Below are positions 36,126 through 45,633 of a DNA stretch of 64,000 nt, one piece after another. Numbering within the stretch: position 1 is the first letter of the stretch; the number at the start of each line of letters is the position of its first letter. Below the pieces are notes generated by a model. The model searched no databases and was not told where the DNA came from. It saw only the letters and a list, made by a program, of their open reading frames with translations. The DNA is from Sporosarcina sp. P32b (GTDB taxonomy: Bacteria > Bacillota > Bacilli > Bacillales_A > Planococcaceae). The DNA lies in the NCBI RefSeq assembly GCF_002743335.1, contig NZ_PDZB01000001.1, positions 248,001-312,000 of the forward strand, read 5' to 3'. The position numbers and the translations under genes are program-made.

Positions 36126-38024
36126 ATGTTGGATATCATTCGTCAGTTGCATAACTATCGCAAAGAAGAAAATCAGTTGAAGTGGGAAGGTACATTTTTG
36201 GAGTATCTAGAATTAATTAAAGAGCGTAAAGAAGTGGCACAGACTGCACATTCCCGTATTTATGAAATGATTAAAAGCGCAGGAATTGAAAAGAAAGACG
36301 GTAAGAAGATTTATAATTTCTTTGATGAAGAGTTATATGGTCTGGAAGAGTCTATCGAACGTTTAGTGGAAGAATATTTTCATCCGGCAGCCAAGCGTTT
36401 AGATGTAAAGAAGCGCGTACTGTTACTGATGGGACCTGTTAGTGGTGGTAAATCTACTATCGTTACGATGTTGAAACGTGGGCTAGAAGCGTATTCCCGC
36501 ACGGATGAAGGAGCGGTGTATGCGATCAAAGGATGTCCGATGCATGAAGACCCATTGCACTTGATTCCGGAATCATTGAGGAAGTCATTCTTTGAAGAGT
36601 ATGGCATAAGAATCGAAGGTAGTTTATCGCCTTTAAATCAGTTGCGTCTTGAAGAAGAATTCGGAGGTAAAATTGAAAATGTTGTAGTGGAACGCATTCT
36701 GTTCTCAGAAGACCGTCGTGTCGGGATTGGAACATTCACACCATCCGATCCGAAGTCACAGGACATCGCTGACTTAACTGGAAGTATAGACTTCTCCACT
36801 ATTGCTGAATATGGTTCAGAGTCGGATCCACGTGCATACCGATTTGATGGAGAATTGAATAAAGCGAATCGGGGCATGATGGAGTTCCAAGAAATGCTGA
36901 AGCTCGATGAAAAGTTTCTTTGGCATTTATTGTCTTTAACACAGGAAGGAAATTTTAAAGCAGGAAGATTTGCATTGATTAGTGCAGATGAACTAATCGT
37001 TGCGCATACGAATGAAACGGAATATCGTTCATTCATTAGTAATAAAAAGAACGAAGCGCTTCACTCAAGGTTGATTGTCATACCAGTTCCATACAATCTA
37101 AAAGTAAGTGCGGAAGAAAAGATTTATGAAAAAATGATTCGTGACAGTGATATGGCTCACGTCCACATTGCGCCGCATGCATTGCGAGTGGCTGCTATTT
37201 TTTCTGTTTTGACACGTTTGAAAGCATCCAAGAAACAAGGCATCGATCGCTTGAAGAAATTGCGCTTGTATGATGGTCAGAATGTCGAAGGTTTCAACGA
37301 TGCAGATGCGGAAGAACTGAAGAACGAATTTATAGATGAAGGCATGGACGGAATCGATCCACGCTACGTCATCAACCGTATTTCTTCTGCAATTATCCGA
37401 AAAGAAGTACCAAGCATCAATGCACTAGATGTATTGCGTTCATTAAAAGACGGCTTCGATCAACACGCTTCCATTTCGAGTGAAGACCGTGACACGTATA
37501 TGAACTATATTTCAATGGCGCGTAAAGAGTATGATGAAATTGCGAAAAAAGAAGTCCAGAAAGCTTTTGTCTATTCTTACGAAGAGTCTGCCAAAACATT
37601 AATGGATAATTACTTGGATAACGTTGAAGCATACTGTAATAAAAACAAACTACGTGACGCACTTACTGGGGAAGAAATCAATCCCGATGAAAAGCTAATG
37701 CGTTCGCTGGAAGAACAAATAGGAATTTCCGAGAATGCGAAAAAAGCATTCCGAGAAGAAATTCTGATTCGCATCTCGGCATATGCAAGAAAACACCAGC
37801 GCTTCGACTATCGCTCTCATGACCGTTTACGTGAAGCGATTCAGAAAAAACTTTTCACCGATCTAAAAGACGTCGTGAAGATCACCACAACTTCTACAAC
37901 GCCTGACGAGACACAACTGAAGAAAATGAACGAAGTCGTAGCACGCCTAGTAGACGAACATGGCTACAACTCTATCTCAGCAAACGACCTACTGCGTTAC
38001 GTAGGCAGTTTATTAAATCGATAA
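36126..38024 (+). CDS. prkA: PrkA AAA+ protein (serine kinase/protease family)
   Basis: 632 residues, close to B. subtilis PrkA (631), which is made in the mother cell and influences sporulation; the family includes E. coli YeaG. The N-terminal PrkA AAA+ domain has Walker A GPVSGGKST near residue 103 and GEGAVYAIKGCPMHEDPL-like features after it. The C-terminal PrkA domain contains the proposed kinase-like segment. The start is ATG 36126 (MLDIIRQL); TTG one codon later would match MDILKKI of B. subtilis even better, and GGAGGA lies close upstream of both. First of the prkA-yhbH-spoVR cluster. Confidence 0.94.
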   Translation: MLDIIRQLHNYRKEENQLKWEGTFLEYLELIKERKEVAQTAHSRIYEMIKSAGIEKKDGKKIYNFFDEELYGLEESIERLVEEYFHPAAKRLDVKKRVLLLMGPVSGGKSTIVTMLKRGLEAYSRTDEGAVYAIKGCPMHEDPLHLIPESLRKSFFEEYGIRIEGSLSPLNQLRLEEEFGGKIENVVVERILFSEDRRVGIGTFTPSDPKSQDIADLTGSIDFSTIAEYGSESDPRAYRFDGELNKANRGMMEFQEMLKLDEKFLWHLLSLTQEGNFKAGRFALISADELIVAHTNETEYRSFISNKKNEALHSRLIVIPVPYNLKVSAEEKIYEKMIRDSDMAHVHIAPHALRVAAIFSVLTRLKASKKQGIDRLKKLRLYDGQNVEGFNDADAEELKNEFIDEGMDGIDPRYVINRISSAIIRKEVPSINALDVLRSLKDGFDQHASISSEDRDTYMNYISMARKEYDEIAKKEVQKAFVYSYEESAKTLMDNYLDNVEAYCNKNKLRDALTGEEINPDEKLMRSLEEQIGISENAKKAFREEILIRISAYARKHQRFDYRSHDRLREAIQKKLFTDLKDVVKITTTSTTPDETQLKKMNEVVARLVDEHGYNSISANDLLRYVGSLLNR

Positions 38025-38061
38025 ATTGGATGAGTACTGTGAATTGAATTGGCGTAATGAT

Positions 38062-38107
38062 GGGATTGCAACTCGGGTTTAAGTTCGCACTCCGAAGAGC
38101 AAATCCC
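38062..38107 (+). other. Imperfect hairpin in the prkA-yhbH gap
   Basis: GGGATTGC (38062-38069) pairs with GCAAATCCC (38099-38107, one bulge), and TCGG (38073-38076) with CCGA (38092-38095) inside. No T-tract follows. A different element at 55877-56025 is also bounded by GGGATTGG / CCAATCCC. Function unknown. Confidence 0.3.
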
Positions 38108-38146
38108 GGTTCCAGAACTAATAGAAGCCTATACAAATCAAAACCA

Positions 38147-38176
38147 AGAGACCTCAAATCATGAGGTCTCTTTTTA
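38147..38176 (+). terminator. Terminator of prkA
   Basis: AGAGACCTCA / TGAGGTCTCT stem with a 5-nt loop and T run. Confidence 0.92.
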
Positions 38177-38260
38177 GTTTTGTTGCCGTTTAGTCAATAT
38201 TCAAATAGCTATCGCATATGATAGGGAAACAAATTGTTCGAAAGATAGGCGGGGATACGA

Positions 38261-39421
38261 GTGGAAGAAAACCAGAAAAGTCGATTCGTTGTCACTGAAG
38301 AAAATTGGTCTCTCCATCGCAAAGGCCATCAGGACCAGCAACGCCATCTAGATAAAATAAATGAAGTACTAAAAAGTAACTTACCCGACTTGATTAGTGA
38401 AGAGAACATCATACTTTCAAATGGAAAAGACATGGTGAAGATTCCAATACGCTCACTAGATGAATTTAAAATTCGTTACAACCACGACAAGTCCAAGCAC
38501 GTTGGCCAAGGCGAAGGTGACAGTGCGGTAGGAGACGTAGTGGCGCAAGGAGAAAAGAAAGCGCAGCCAGGTGAAGGAAAAGAAGCAGGCGATCAGCCGG
38601 GGCAAGATATCTATGAAACGGAAGTCTCGATTGAAGAGTTGGAAGAGATGTTCTTTAAAGAATTAGAGCTGCCAGACTTGGAACAAAAAGAACAATCAGT
38701 AACAACGATTGAAGATATTGATTTCACGGACATCCGTAAAAAGGGACTAATCGGTAATATTGATAAAAAACGGACTTTATTATCTGCCATAAAACGTAAT
38801 GCGATGAAAGGAAAAGCTGAAGTTGCTCCAATTCTAGGAGATGATCTACGGTTTAAAACATGGAATCCCGTGGAAAAACCGCAATCGAAAGCGGTTGTCA
38901 TCGCAATGATGGACACGAGTGGTTCAATGGGTAAATTTGAGAAGTATATGGCACGAAGTTTCTTCTTTTGGATGACAAAGTTTTTACGGACAAAGTATGA
39001 AACGGTAGAAATTGAATTCATTGCGCATCATACGGAAGCGAAAGTAGTATCAGAGGAAAACTTCTTCAACAAAGGAGAAAGTGGTGGGACCAGATGTTCA
39101 TCTGCCTATAGTAAAGCATTGGAAGTTATTAAAGAATCTTATCCTCCAACTAGGTATAATATCTATCCTGTACATTTTTCGGACGGGGAGAATATGACAA
39201 GTGACAATAAGAAGTGTTTGGAACACGTGGATGAATTATTAGCGATATCGAATATGTTTGGATATGCCGAAGTCAATGAACATCGTAGAATGTCAACGTT
39301 GATGTCTGCGTATAAATCAATTGAACATCCAAAATTCAATTATTATATTTTGCAAAAAAATCGCGATGTCTACTTTGCGCTCAAGAAGTTTTTCGAAAAG
39401 CGAACGGAGGGATTACGCTGA
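38261..39421 (+). CDS. yhbH: YhbH, DUF444 (UPF0229) family protein
   Basis: 386 residues with a VWA-like fold. Visible family segments are [45 protein letters not shown], the metal-site-like MMDTSGSMG near residue 220, and [11 protein letters not shown]. subtilis YhbH is needed for normal sporulation; E. coli YeaH is its partner to YeaG (PrkA). GTG 38261 follows GGCGGGG. The stop codon overlaps the proposed CTG start of spoVR (CTGA), so the two are translationally coupled. Confidence 0.94.
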   Translation: MEENQKSRFVVTEENWSLHRKGHQDQQRHLDKINEVLKSNLPDLISEENIILSNGKDMVKIPIRSLDEFKIRYNHDKSKHVGQGEGDSAVGDVVAQGEKKAQPGEGKEAGDQPGQDIYETEVSIEELEEMFFKELELPDLEQKEQSVTTIEDIDFTDIRKKGLIGNIDKKRTLLSAIKRNAMKGKAEVAPILGDDLRFKTWNPVEKPQSKAVVIAMMDTSGSMGKFEKYMARSFFFWMTKFLRTKYETVEIEFIAHHTEAKVVSEENFFNKGESGGTRCSSAYSKALEVIKESYPPTRYNIYPVHFSDGENMTSDNKKCLEHVDELLAISNMFGYAEVNEHRRMSTLMSAYKSIEHPKFNYYILQKNRDVYFALKKFFEKRTEGLR

Positions 39422-40809
39422 CTGATCAACGGGCATTATATTATGCAATTGATGAGATTACGGAGATTGCCAGTGGGTTTGGACTCGATTTTTATCCGAT
39501 GCGGTATGAAATTTGCCCAGCGGATATTCTGTATACGTTTGGTGCCTATGGAATGCCTACACGTTTCACGCATTGGAGTTTCGGTAAACAGTTCCATAAG
39601 ATGAAATTGCAATATGATATAGGATTAAGCAAAATTTATGAGCTAGTGATCAATTCAAATCCTTGCTATGCATTTTTATTAAATACGAATAGTTTGATTC
39701 AAAATAAATTAATCATTGCGCATGTATTAGCGCATTGTGACTTCTTCAAGAATAATATCTATTTCTCTAAGACGCGTAAAGACATGGTTGAAAGCATGGC
39801 GGCTACAGCCGAACGAATTGCAGACTATGAGGTACGTTACGGAAAGAAATGTGTGGAAACGTTTCTTGATGCGGTATTAGCCATTCAAGAACATGTAGAT
39901 CCAAGTATGATGCGAGACATTATCCCGGCACCGTTTATTGTCCAACAACCTCGTAGATCAGCATATGAAGATTTATGGGACCTGGATCAACGGACAATTC
40001 CCGGTCAGCAAGCGATTGAAATGCACAAAAAGAATCCGAAGGAACAAGAAAAGGACATCTTATTATTTATTCTAGAAAATAGTCGTAATCTAACGGAATG
40101 GCAATCAGACATCTTGACGATGTTACGTGAGGAAATGCTGTATTTCTGGCCGCAGTTGGAAACGAAAATCATGAATGAAGGGTGGGCTTCTTATTGGCAT
40201 CAAACCATCCTCCGACAAATGGATTTAACGCCTTCAGAAACAATTGAGTTTGCAAAACTTAATGCTAGTGTACTACAGCCTTCTAAGACCTCCATTAATC
40301 CGTATTATCTCGGTGTTAAAATGTATGAGGATATTGAGAAGCGCTACGATGTTTTAGCTAAAGAAGCCACTTCACGTGGAGAAGAAGCGATGACGGGACG
40401 GGAAAAAATATTCGAAGCGCGTGAAATCGAAAATGATACATCTTTCATTCGAAATTACTTAACGGACGACCTCATCAAACAAGAGGATCTGTATGTATTT
40501 CAAAAGCAGGAAGACCAATACAAAGTCTCTGACAAACAGACCGATGCTGTCCGGAATCAGTTAATTGGTCAGCGAGTGAACGGTGGTTTTCCTTATATAG
40601 TAGTAGACGATGGGGACTATATGCGTAATGGTGAACTGTATCTTATTCACCGCTACGAAGACACTGAACTTGATTTGCCATATTTAGAACATGTTTTACC
40701 TCATATACATCAGCTTTGGGGACGCATCGTGCATATCGAAACAATACTTGAGAACAAACCTTTAGTATTTTCATATGATGGACACAAAGTGTTTAGGAGA
40801 AGTAAATAA
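39418..40809 (+). CDS. spoVR: Stage V sporulation protein R, apparent CTG start
   Basis: SpoVR is involved in spore cortex formation in B. subtilis. The conserved core starts with [14 protein letters not shown], well upstream of the first ATG (39499), which encodes an internal Met of [10 protein letters not shown]. Between the yhbH stop and that ATG there is no in-frame ATG, GTG or TTG. CGGAGGG (39405-39411) stands seven bases before CTG 39418, in frame, giving a 463-residue protein close to the B. subtilis length (468). The CTG overlaps the yhbH stop as CTGA, an equivalent of the usual ATGA coupling. Clustering with prkA and yhbH supports a joint role; in B. subtilis spoVR lies apart. Confidence 0.93.
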   Translation: MTDQRALYYAIDEITEIASGFGLDFYPMRYEICPADILYTFGAYGMPTRFTHWSFGKQFHKMKLQYDIGLSKIYELVINSNPCYAFLLNTNSLIQNKLIIAHVLAHCDFFKNNIYFSKTRKDMVESMAATAERIADYEVRYGKKCVETFLDAVLAIQEHVDPSMMRDIIPAPFIVQQPRRSAYEDLWDLDQRTIPGQQAIEMHKKNPKEQEKDILLFILENSRNLTEWQSDILTMLREEMLYFWPQLETKIMNEGWASYWHQTILRQMDLTPSETIEFAKLNASVLQPSKTSINPYYLGVKMYEDIEKRYDVLAKEATSRGEEAMTGREKIFEAREIENDTSFIRNYLTDDLIKQEDLYVFQKQEDQYKVSDKQTDAVRNQLIGQRVNGGFPYIVVDDGDYMRNGELYLIHRYEDTELDLPYLEHVLPHIHQLWGRIVHIETILENKPLVFSYDGHKVFRRSK

Positions 40810-40840
40810 CGAAAAGAGAATAGTCATAGCGTATTCTTGG

Positions 40841-40886
40841 ACTGAAGACAACTCCTGTAATATGGAGATTGCCTTCAGTTTTTTCA
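40841..40886 (+). terminator. Terminator of yhbH-spoVR
   Basis: ACTGAAGACAACTCC / GGAGATTGCCTTCAGT imperfect stem followed by a T run. Confidence 0.85.
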
Positions 40887-40977
40887 CTTTGCTACTTTTC
40901 ATTTTGTGTATCTAATGTTATTTTTATAGTATACTAACTCATTAACGTACTAAAGAGTAAAGAAAAGAGGAAAACCA

Positions 40978-41781
40978 ATGAAAAAGACCACTATTGCTTT
41001 ATTATTCGCAGCATTATTCCTAGTGCTAGCAGGATGTTCGGACAAGTCTTCAAGCGGTGAAAAGCCTTCAACGGAAACCGGTAAAGGAGACACGAAAGAA
41101 ATTATCATCGGTGTAGATGACAAATTCGCACCTATGGGATTCCGTGACGATAAAAATAATTTAGTCGGCTTTGATATTGATATGGCGACAGCAGCGGCTG
41201 AGCATATGGGCGCTACAGCAAAATTCCAACCGATCGATTGGAAGACGAAAGAGACGGAACTTAGTAGTGGACGAATCGATTTAATTTGGAACGGCTATAC
41301 GATCACGAAAGAGCGTCAAGAAAAAGTACTATTCACGAAGCCTTATTTGGATAATAATCAAGTTATCGTGACGTTAGTAGACTCTGATGTCAAAGCAATT
41401 GAAGATTTAGATGGAAAAACGGTAGGTGTGCAAGCATTATCATCTGCTGGACCAGCACTAGAAAGCCACCCGATTCACGAAAAAATAAAAAATATTACAG
41501 AATTTGCGGATAATGTTCTAGCGTTAACAGATCTAAAAACAGGTCGACTAGATGCAGTTGTTCTAGATGAAGTCGTCATTGATTACTATATGACTACTGA
41601 AGAAGGTGTCTTTGCAAAAGTTGATGGATCATTGGCAGTGGAAGAGTATGGCGTTGGAGTGAAACAAGGCAATGAAAAAATGCTTGAAAATCTTCAAAAG
41701 GCATTGGATACAATGAACGAAGATGGCACTTCAGCTGAAATTTCTACAGAATGGTTCGGAGAAGACAAAGTTCTACGCTGA
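40978..41781 (+). CDS. Amino acid ABC transporter substrate-binding lipoprotein
   Basis: 267 residues with a lipoprotein signal peptide and lipobox LAGC (Cys20), then a Ser/Lys-rich linker and a type II periplasmic-binding (SBP_bac_3) domain: VDDKFAPMGFRDDKNNLVGFDIDM, WNGYTITKERQEKVLFTKPYL, ALTDLKTGRLDAVVLDEVV. It delivers a polar amino acid, type not predictable, to the permease and ATPase encoded next. A strong hairpin lies between this gene and the permease, likely keeping binding protein levels above those of the membrane parts. Confidence 0.92.
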   Translation: MKKTTIALLFAALFLVLAGCSDKSSSGEKPSTETGKGDTKEIIIGVDDKFAPMGFRDDKNNLVGFDIDMATAAAEHMGATAKFQPIDWKTKETELSSGRIDLIWNGYTITKERQEKVLFTKPYLDNNQVIVTLVDSDVKAIEDLDGKTVGVQALSSAGPALESHPIHEKIKNITEFADNVLALTDLKTGRLDAVVLDEVVIDYYMTTEEGVFAKVDGSLAVEEYGVGVKQGNEKMLENLQKALDTMNEDGTSAEISTEWFGEDKVLR

Positions 41782-41800
41782 GTAGTAGAATAAGTAATGT

Positions 41801-41831
41801 CAACGGAAGTTATAATTATGACTTCCGTTGG
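41801..41831 (+). terminator. Hairpin between binding-protein and permease genes
   Basis: CAACGGAAGT (41801-41810) pairs perfectly with ACTTCCGTTG (41821-41830). The T-tract is weak (GTATTTGTATT), so it is probably a partial terminator or mRNA-stability hairpin within the operon. Confidence 0.65.
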
Positions 41832-41890
41832 TATTTGTATTGTAAGAGAAGTACATAAAACCTTGAATGGTTTTTTGGAGGAATTTACTA

Positions 41891-42550
41891 ATGAGTTATG
41901 AATATTTTATGTCCATGCTGATCCCCATGTTGGAAGGTGCTAAAGCGACTGTCCTATTATTTGTAATAGCGATCGTCTTATCTATTCCACTCGGATTCTT
42001 GTTGACACTTGCCGTAAGAAGTAGTATTAAACCAATTTCTTATTTGGCGCAGACTTTTATATACGTCATGCGTGGGACCCCTTTGTTATTACAGCTATTG
42101 TTCTTTGTATTTGGTTTACCACTTCTGCCGGTAATTGGTGAGTATTTAGTTTTTGACCGTTTTGTTGCGGCTACAATAGCGTTCATTTTAAACTATTCAG
42201 CGTACTTTGCTGAAATATTCCGTGGTGGATTAATTTCCATCGATAAAGGACAATATGAGGCTTCCCAAGTACTTGGATTATCGAAATGGCAAACAACGGT
42301 GCGAGTCATCTTGCCGCAAATGTTTCGTGTTACGCTACCGCCAATTGCGAATGAATCGGTATCTTTAGTAAAAGATACGGCGCTTTTATATGCGGTAGCT
42401 GTTCCTGAGTTGCTACACTATGCGCAAACAGTCGTAAACAGAGACTTCACAATCATTCCGTTCTTCATTGCAGCGGGGATTTACTTGCTGATAGCATTCG
42501 GTTTGACTGTAGTGTTTAAGTATTTAGAGAGAAAGCTGCAATACGAATGA
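41891..42550 (+). CDS. Amino acid ABC transporter permease
   Basis: 219-residue inner membrane protein with about five membrane segments and the His/Glu/Gln-type permease motif (VMRGTPLLLQLLF; EIFRGGLISIDKGQYEASQVLGLSKWQT, the EAA loop that contacts the ATPase). I start at ATG 41891, behind GGAGG at a normal distance, rather than at an upstream in-frame codon. A single permease gene suggests a homodimeric channel. Twelve bases separate it from the ATPase gene. Confidence 0.93.
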   Translation: MSYEYFMSMLIPMLEGAKATVLLFVIAIVLSIPLGFLLTLAVRSSIKPISYLAQTFIYVMRGTPLLLQLLFFVFGLPLLPVIGEYLVFDRFVAATIAFILNYSAYFAEIFRGGLISIDKGQYEASQVLGLSKWQTTVRVILPQMFRVTLPPIANESVSLVKDTALLYAVAVPELLHYAQTVVNRDFTIIPFFIAAGIYLLIAFGLTVVFKYLERKLQYE

Positions 42551-42562
42551 GGAGAGAAAACT

Positions 42563-43312
42563 ATGTCTTTCATTGAAGTACGTAACTTACAGAAATCATT
42601 CGGTCCATTGGAAGTATTGAAGGATATATCGTTTGATGTTCAAAAAAATGATGTAATGGCAATTATCGGACCTTCGGGTTCTGGAAAAAGTACGATGTTG
42701 AGAAGTTTAATTCAACTGGAGCAAGTCGGTGGCGGAAGTATTAGAGTGGATGGGGATTACCTAGTTAAAGATGGCATTTACACAAACCCTACAGATAGTA
42801 AAATAATTAATTCTAAAATGGGAATGGTATTTCAACAATTTAACCTGTTTCCTCATTTAACTGTAAAACAGAACTTGGAATTGGCGCCGAAACTTGTGAA
42901 GAAAGAAAAAGCTAACGATTATGGGCATAGAAGTATCGAGTTACTTGAGAAAGTCGGATTGGCTTCAAAAGCTGATGAATTACCTTCACGACTCTCGGGT
43001 GGCCAGAAACAACGTGTAGCGATTGCGAGAGCATTGATGATGGATCCGGATATTTTATTATTCGATGAACCGACTTCTGCTTTAGATCCGCAATTGACGA
43101 AAGAAGTATTGCAAGTTATGAAAAACCTTGCGGAAGAGCATATGACGATGATTGTGGTGACGCATGAAATGGAATTTGCAAGCAGTGTCGCGAATCATGT
43201 AATCTTTATGGACGACGGAATGATCATTGAATCGGGTACTCCAGAAGAAGTGATCAAATCACCGAAAGAAATGCGTACAAAGAGATTCCTGAATTACGAG
43301 TTAAGTAAATAA
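42563..43312 (+). CDS. Amino acid ABC transporter ATP-binding protein (GlnQ-like)
   Basis: 249 residues with Walker [11 protein letters not shown]-loop [11 protein letters not shown], signature LSGGQKQR, Walker [13 protein letters not shown] and the switch His in VVTHEM. This is the polar amino acid uptake ATPase class (GlnQ/ArtM type). Last gene of the three-gene importer, followed by a strong terminator. Confidence 0.94.
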   Translation: MSFIEVRNLQKSFGPLEVLKDISFDVQKNDVMAIIGPSGSGKSTMLRSLIQLEQVGGGSIRVDGDYLVKDGIYTNPTDSKIINSKMGMVFQQFNLFPHLTVKQNLELAPKLVKKEKANDYGHRSIELLEKVGLASKADELPSRLSGGQKQRVAIARALMMDPDILLFDEPTSALDPQLTKEVLQVMKNLAEEHMTMIVVTHEMEFASSVANHVIFMDDGMIIESGTPEEVIKSPKEMRTKRFLNYELSK

Positions 43313-43314
43313 CC

Positions 43315-43357
43315 AAAAGTAGTGATGCGAATATAATACTCGCATCACTACTTTTTT
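43315..43357 (+). terminator. Terminator of the amino acid ABC operon
   Basis: Perfect stem AAAGTAGTGATGCGA / TCGCATCACTACTTT followed by T run. Confidence 0.93.
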
Positions 43358-43555
43358 TGTGGATTACTCAATTCCTAGTGAAATTATTGCAATATATGAA
43401 AGATTACAGCAAAATGTTAGTAAACTTGTTAGAATTCACGAAAAATATTGAATAATGCATTGACGAATAACTTTGTTAAGGGTACGATTACGTATAATTA
43501 TTACCTTTTCTGAATACTTCGAACCGGTAATAGATAATAGTTGAGGGGGATTTAC

Positions 43556-44566
43556 ATGAAGAAACGTTGGGTGACTTATGTAGCTGCACTATTCAGTATC
43601 GTGCTCATTCTAGCTGCGTGTGGTGGGAAAAAGGAGTCATCTGATTCAGTAGCAGATGATAAAAATGATGACAAAGCAAGCACTGAAGAAAAATACATAA
43701 TTGGTGTTACACAAATTGTTGAACACCCGTCTTTAGATGCGGCGTTTGAAGGGTTCCAAAAGGCGATTGAAGATGCAGGATTGAATGTCGAATATGACAA
43801 GCAAAATGCGCAAAATGATAATAGTTCCAACTCAACAATTGCCAACAACTTAGCAGGCGCAGGCGTAGATTTAATATTTGCTAACTCTACACCAAGTGCA
43901 CAGGCAGCAGCTAGTGCGACACAAGATATTCCAATCATCTTTACATCCGTTACGGATGCAGTAGCAGCGGAACTTGTTGCATCTAACGAAGAACCAGGTG
44001 GAAACGTTACAGGAACTACTGATAACCATCCGGATGCTATTCCAAATACAATGAAATTCTTAAAAGAAAACTTAGCTGCAAAAAAAGTAGGCATGATCTT
44101 TAACTCAGGAGAACAAAACTCTCGCTTACAAGTGGATCATGTAAAAGAAATTCTTGCAGATATGGATATGGAAGTTGTAGAAGCATCTGTTGCGACTTCA
44201 GCAGACGTAAAACAAGCAGCTGAATCATTAATCGGTTCAGTAGATTCATTCTATATCATCACAGATAACACAGTAGTATCAGCACTAGAATCGGTCATCT
44301 CTGTTGCGAACGACAATAAGATTCCGATGATGGTTGGTGAATTTGATTCTGTGAAACGTGGTGGACTTGGAGCATACGGCTTTGAGTATTACGACATCGG
44401 CTATGAGGCGGGTGAAATGGCAGTAAAGATTCTAAAGGGTGAAGAAACGCCTGAATCATTACCTGTTCAATTACCACAGAACTTAAAGTTAGTGATGAAT
44501 GAAGAAACTGCAAACGCAATCGGCTTGAAGATTCAAGATGATTGGAATGCAGAAGTAGCAGAATAA
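43556..44566 (+). CDS. ABC transporter substrate-binding lipoprotein, TrpX-like
   Basis: 336 residues with lipobox LAAC (Cys22) followed by an Asp/Lys-rich linker and an ABC_sub_bind (PF04392) domain: IIGVTQIVEHPSLDAAFEGF, LIFANSTPSAQAA, VTGTTDNHPDAIPN. This family includes the tryptophan/tyrosine-associated TrpX binding proteins. The ligand here is not determined by sequence. ATG 43556 follows GAGGGGG. First gene of a three-gene importer of the type substrate-binding protein, permease, ATPase. Confidence 0.9.
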   Translation: MKKRWVTYVAALFSIVLILAACGGKKESSDSVADDKNDDKASTEEKYIIGVTQIVEHPSLDAAFEGFQKAIEDAGLNVEYDKQNAQNDNSSNSTIANNLAGAGVDLIFANSTPSAQAAASATQDIPIIFTSVTDAVAAELVASNEEPGGNVTGTTDNHPDAIPNTMKFLKENLAAKKVGMIFNSGEQNSRLQVDHVKEILADMDMEVVEASVATSADVKQAAESLIGSVDSFYIITDNTVVSALESVISVANDNKIPMMVGEFDSVKRGGLGAYGFEYYDIGYEAGEMAVKILKGEETPESLPVQLPQNLKLVMNEETANAIGLKIQDDWNAEVAE

Positions 44567-44589
44567 ATACAATTAGGAGATGATCTTGC

Positions 44590-45633
44590 ATGTTTTCAGC
44601 TGTATTTGGCTCAGTTGAGCAGGGTATCATCTATGCGATCATGGCACTCGGAGTGTATTTAACATTTCGGGTGCTTGATTTTCCAGATTTAACAGTGGAT
44701 GGAAGTTTTGTAACAGGTGCTGCAGTAGCGGCTACGATGATTGTATTTGATTATCATCCACTTGTTGCAACACTTACCGCGATCTTGGTCGGCTTTTTTG
44801 CTGGATGTATAACAGGTTTATTACATACCAAAGGAAAAATCAATCCACTTCTATCCGGAATCCTCATGATGATAGCTCTTTACTCGATAAATCTTCGGAT
44901 AATGGGACTGACTACCGAAAGTTCAGTAGGCCGCCCGAATATTCCGCTTTTAAATTCAGAAACGATTTTCAGTAAGTTCCAAGGTTTCTGGAGTAGTCTA
45001 GGAATTGATGAAGCAATCAATGGCTTCTTAGCAGGTCTCGGCTTGGAACATTTACCATCGACTTGGGGAACATTAGTATTGATGATTTTAGTTGTCGTGA
45101 TCATTAAATTCATTGCGGACTGGTTCTTGCAAACCGAAGTTGGTTTGGCTATTCGTGCAACTGGCGATAATAAAAAAATGATTCGTAGCTTCTCTGCGAA
45201 TACAGACACACTCGTTATTCTAGGACTAGGAATTTCTAACGCATTAGTAGCTTTCTCAGGTTCTCTGATTGCACAATATGGGAAGTTTGCAGATAACGGC
45301 ATGGGAATTGGTATGATTATTATCGGATTAGCTTCTGTTATTATCGGCGAAGCAATTTTTGGAACGAAAACTATTTTCCGCACTACGTTGGCGGTAGTTA
45401 TCGGAGCAGTCATCTATCGTATCGTACTCGGTCTATCACTACGTGTGAAAATTCTCGATTCAGGCGATATGAAATTGATTACTGCAGTCATCGTAATCGC
45501 GGCATTGATTATTCCACAGGTTCTTGAAAAGAGACGGGAAAAATCACGTAAAGCGAAAAGACAAGCTGAACGAATGGCGATGAAGTCATCACAAGGAGGT
45601 CATAGCGTTGTTGAAGCTGGATCAAGTCAATAA
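44590..45633 (+). CDS. ABC transporter permease, TrpY-like (BPD_transp_2)
   Basis: 347-residue membrane protein with about eight to nine hydrophobic segments, FPDLTVDGSFVTGAAVAA near the N-terminus and a cytoplasmic loop VGLAIRATGDNKKMIRSFSAN that contacts the ATPase, typical of the branched-chain-type (LivH-like) permease superfamily used with TrpX-like binding proteins. A basic C-terminal tail (RREKSRKAKRQAERMAMK) ends the protein. It overlaps the ATPase gene by 26 bases. Confidence 0.9.
   Translation: MFSAVFGSVEQGIIYAIMALGVYLTFRVLDFPDLTVDGSFVTGAAVAATMIVFDYHPLVATLTAILVGFFAGCITGLLHTKGKINPLLSGILMMIALYSINLRIMGLTTESSVGRPNIPLLNSETIFSKFQGFWSSLGIDEAINGFLAGLGLEHLPSTWGTLVLMILVVVIIKFIADWFLQTEVGLAIRATGDNKKMIRSFSANTDTLVILGLGISNALVAFSGSLIAQYGKFADNGMGIGMIIIGLASVIIGEAIFGTKTIFRTTLAVVIGAVIYRIVLGLSLRVKILDSGDMKLITAVIVIAALIIPQVLEKRREKSRKAKRQAERMAMKSSQGGHSVVEAGSSQ

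Noticed and set aside
38040-38130. Possible tRNA-like sequence in the prkA-yhbH gap
   Set aside because: It has a GGTTCCAGAAC-like stretch and a hairpin, but no acceptor stem, anticodon arm or T-arm pairing; no cloverleaf can be drawn.
43576-45413. Long antisense frames opposite the TrpX- and TrpY-like genes (43576-44094 and 44880-45413)
   Set aside because: They mirror the codon bias of well-supported ABC transporter genes and have no ribosome binding site or recognisable domains.
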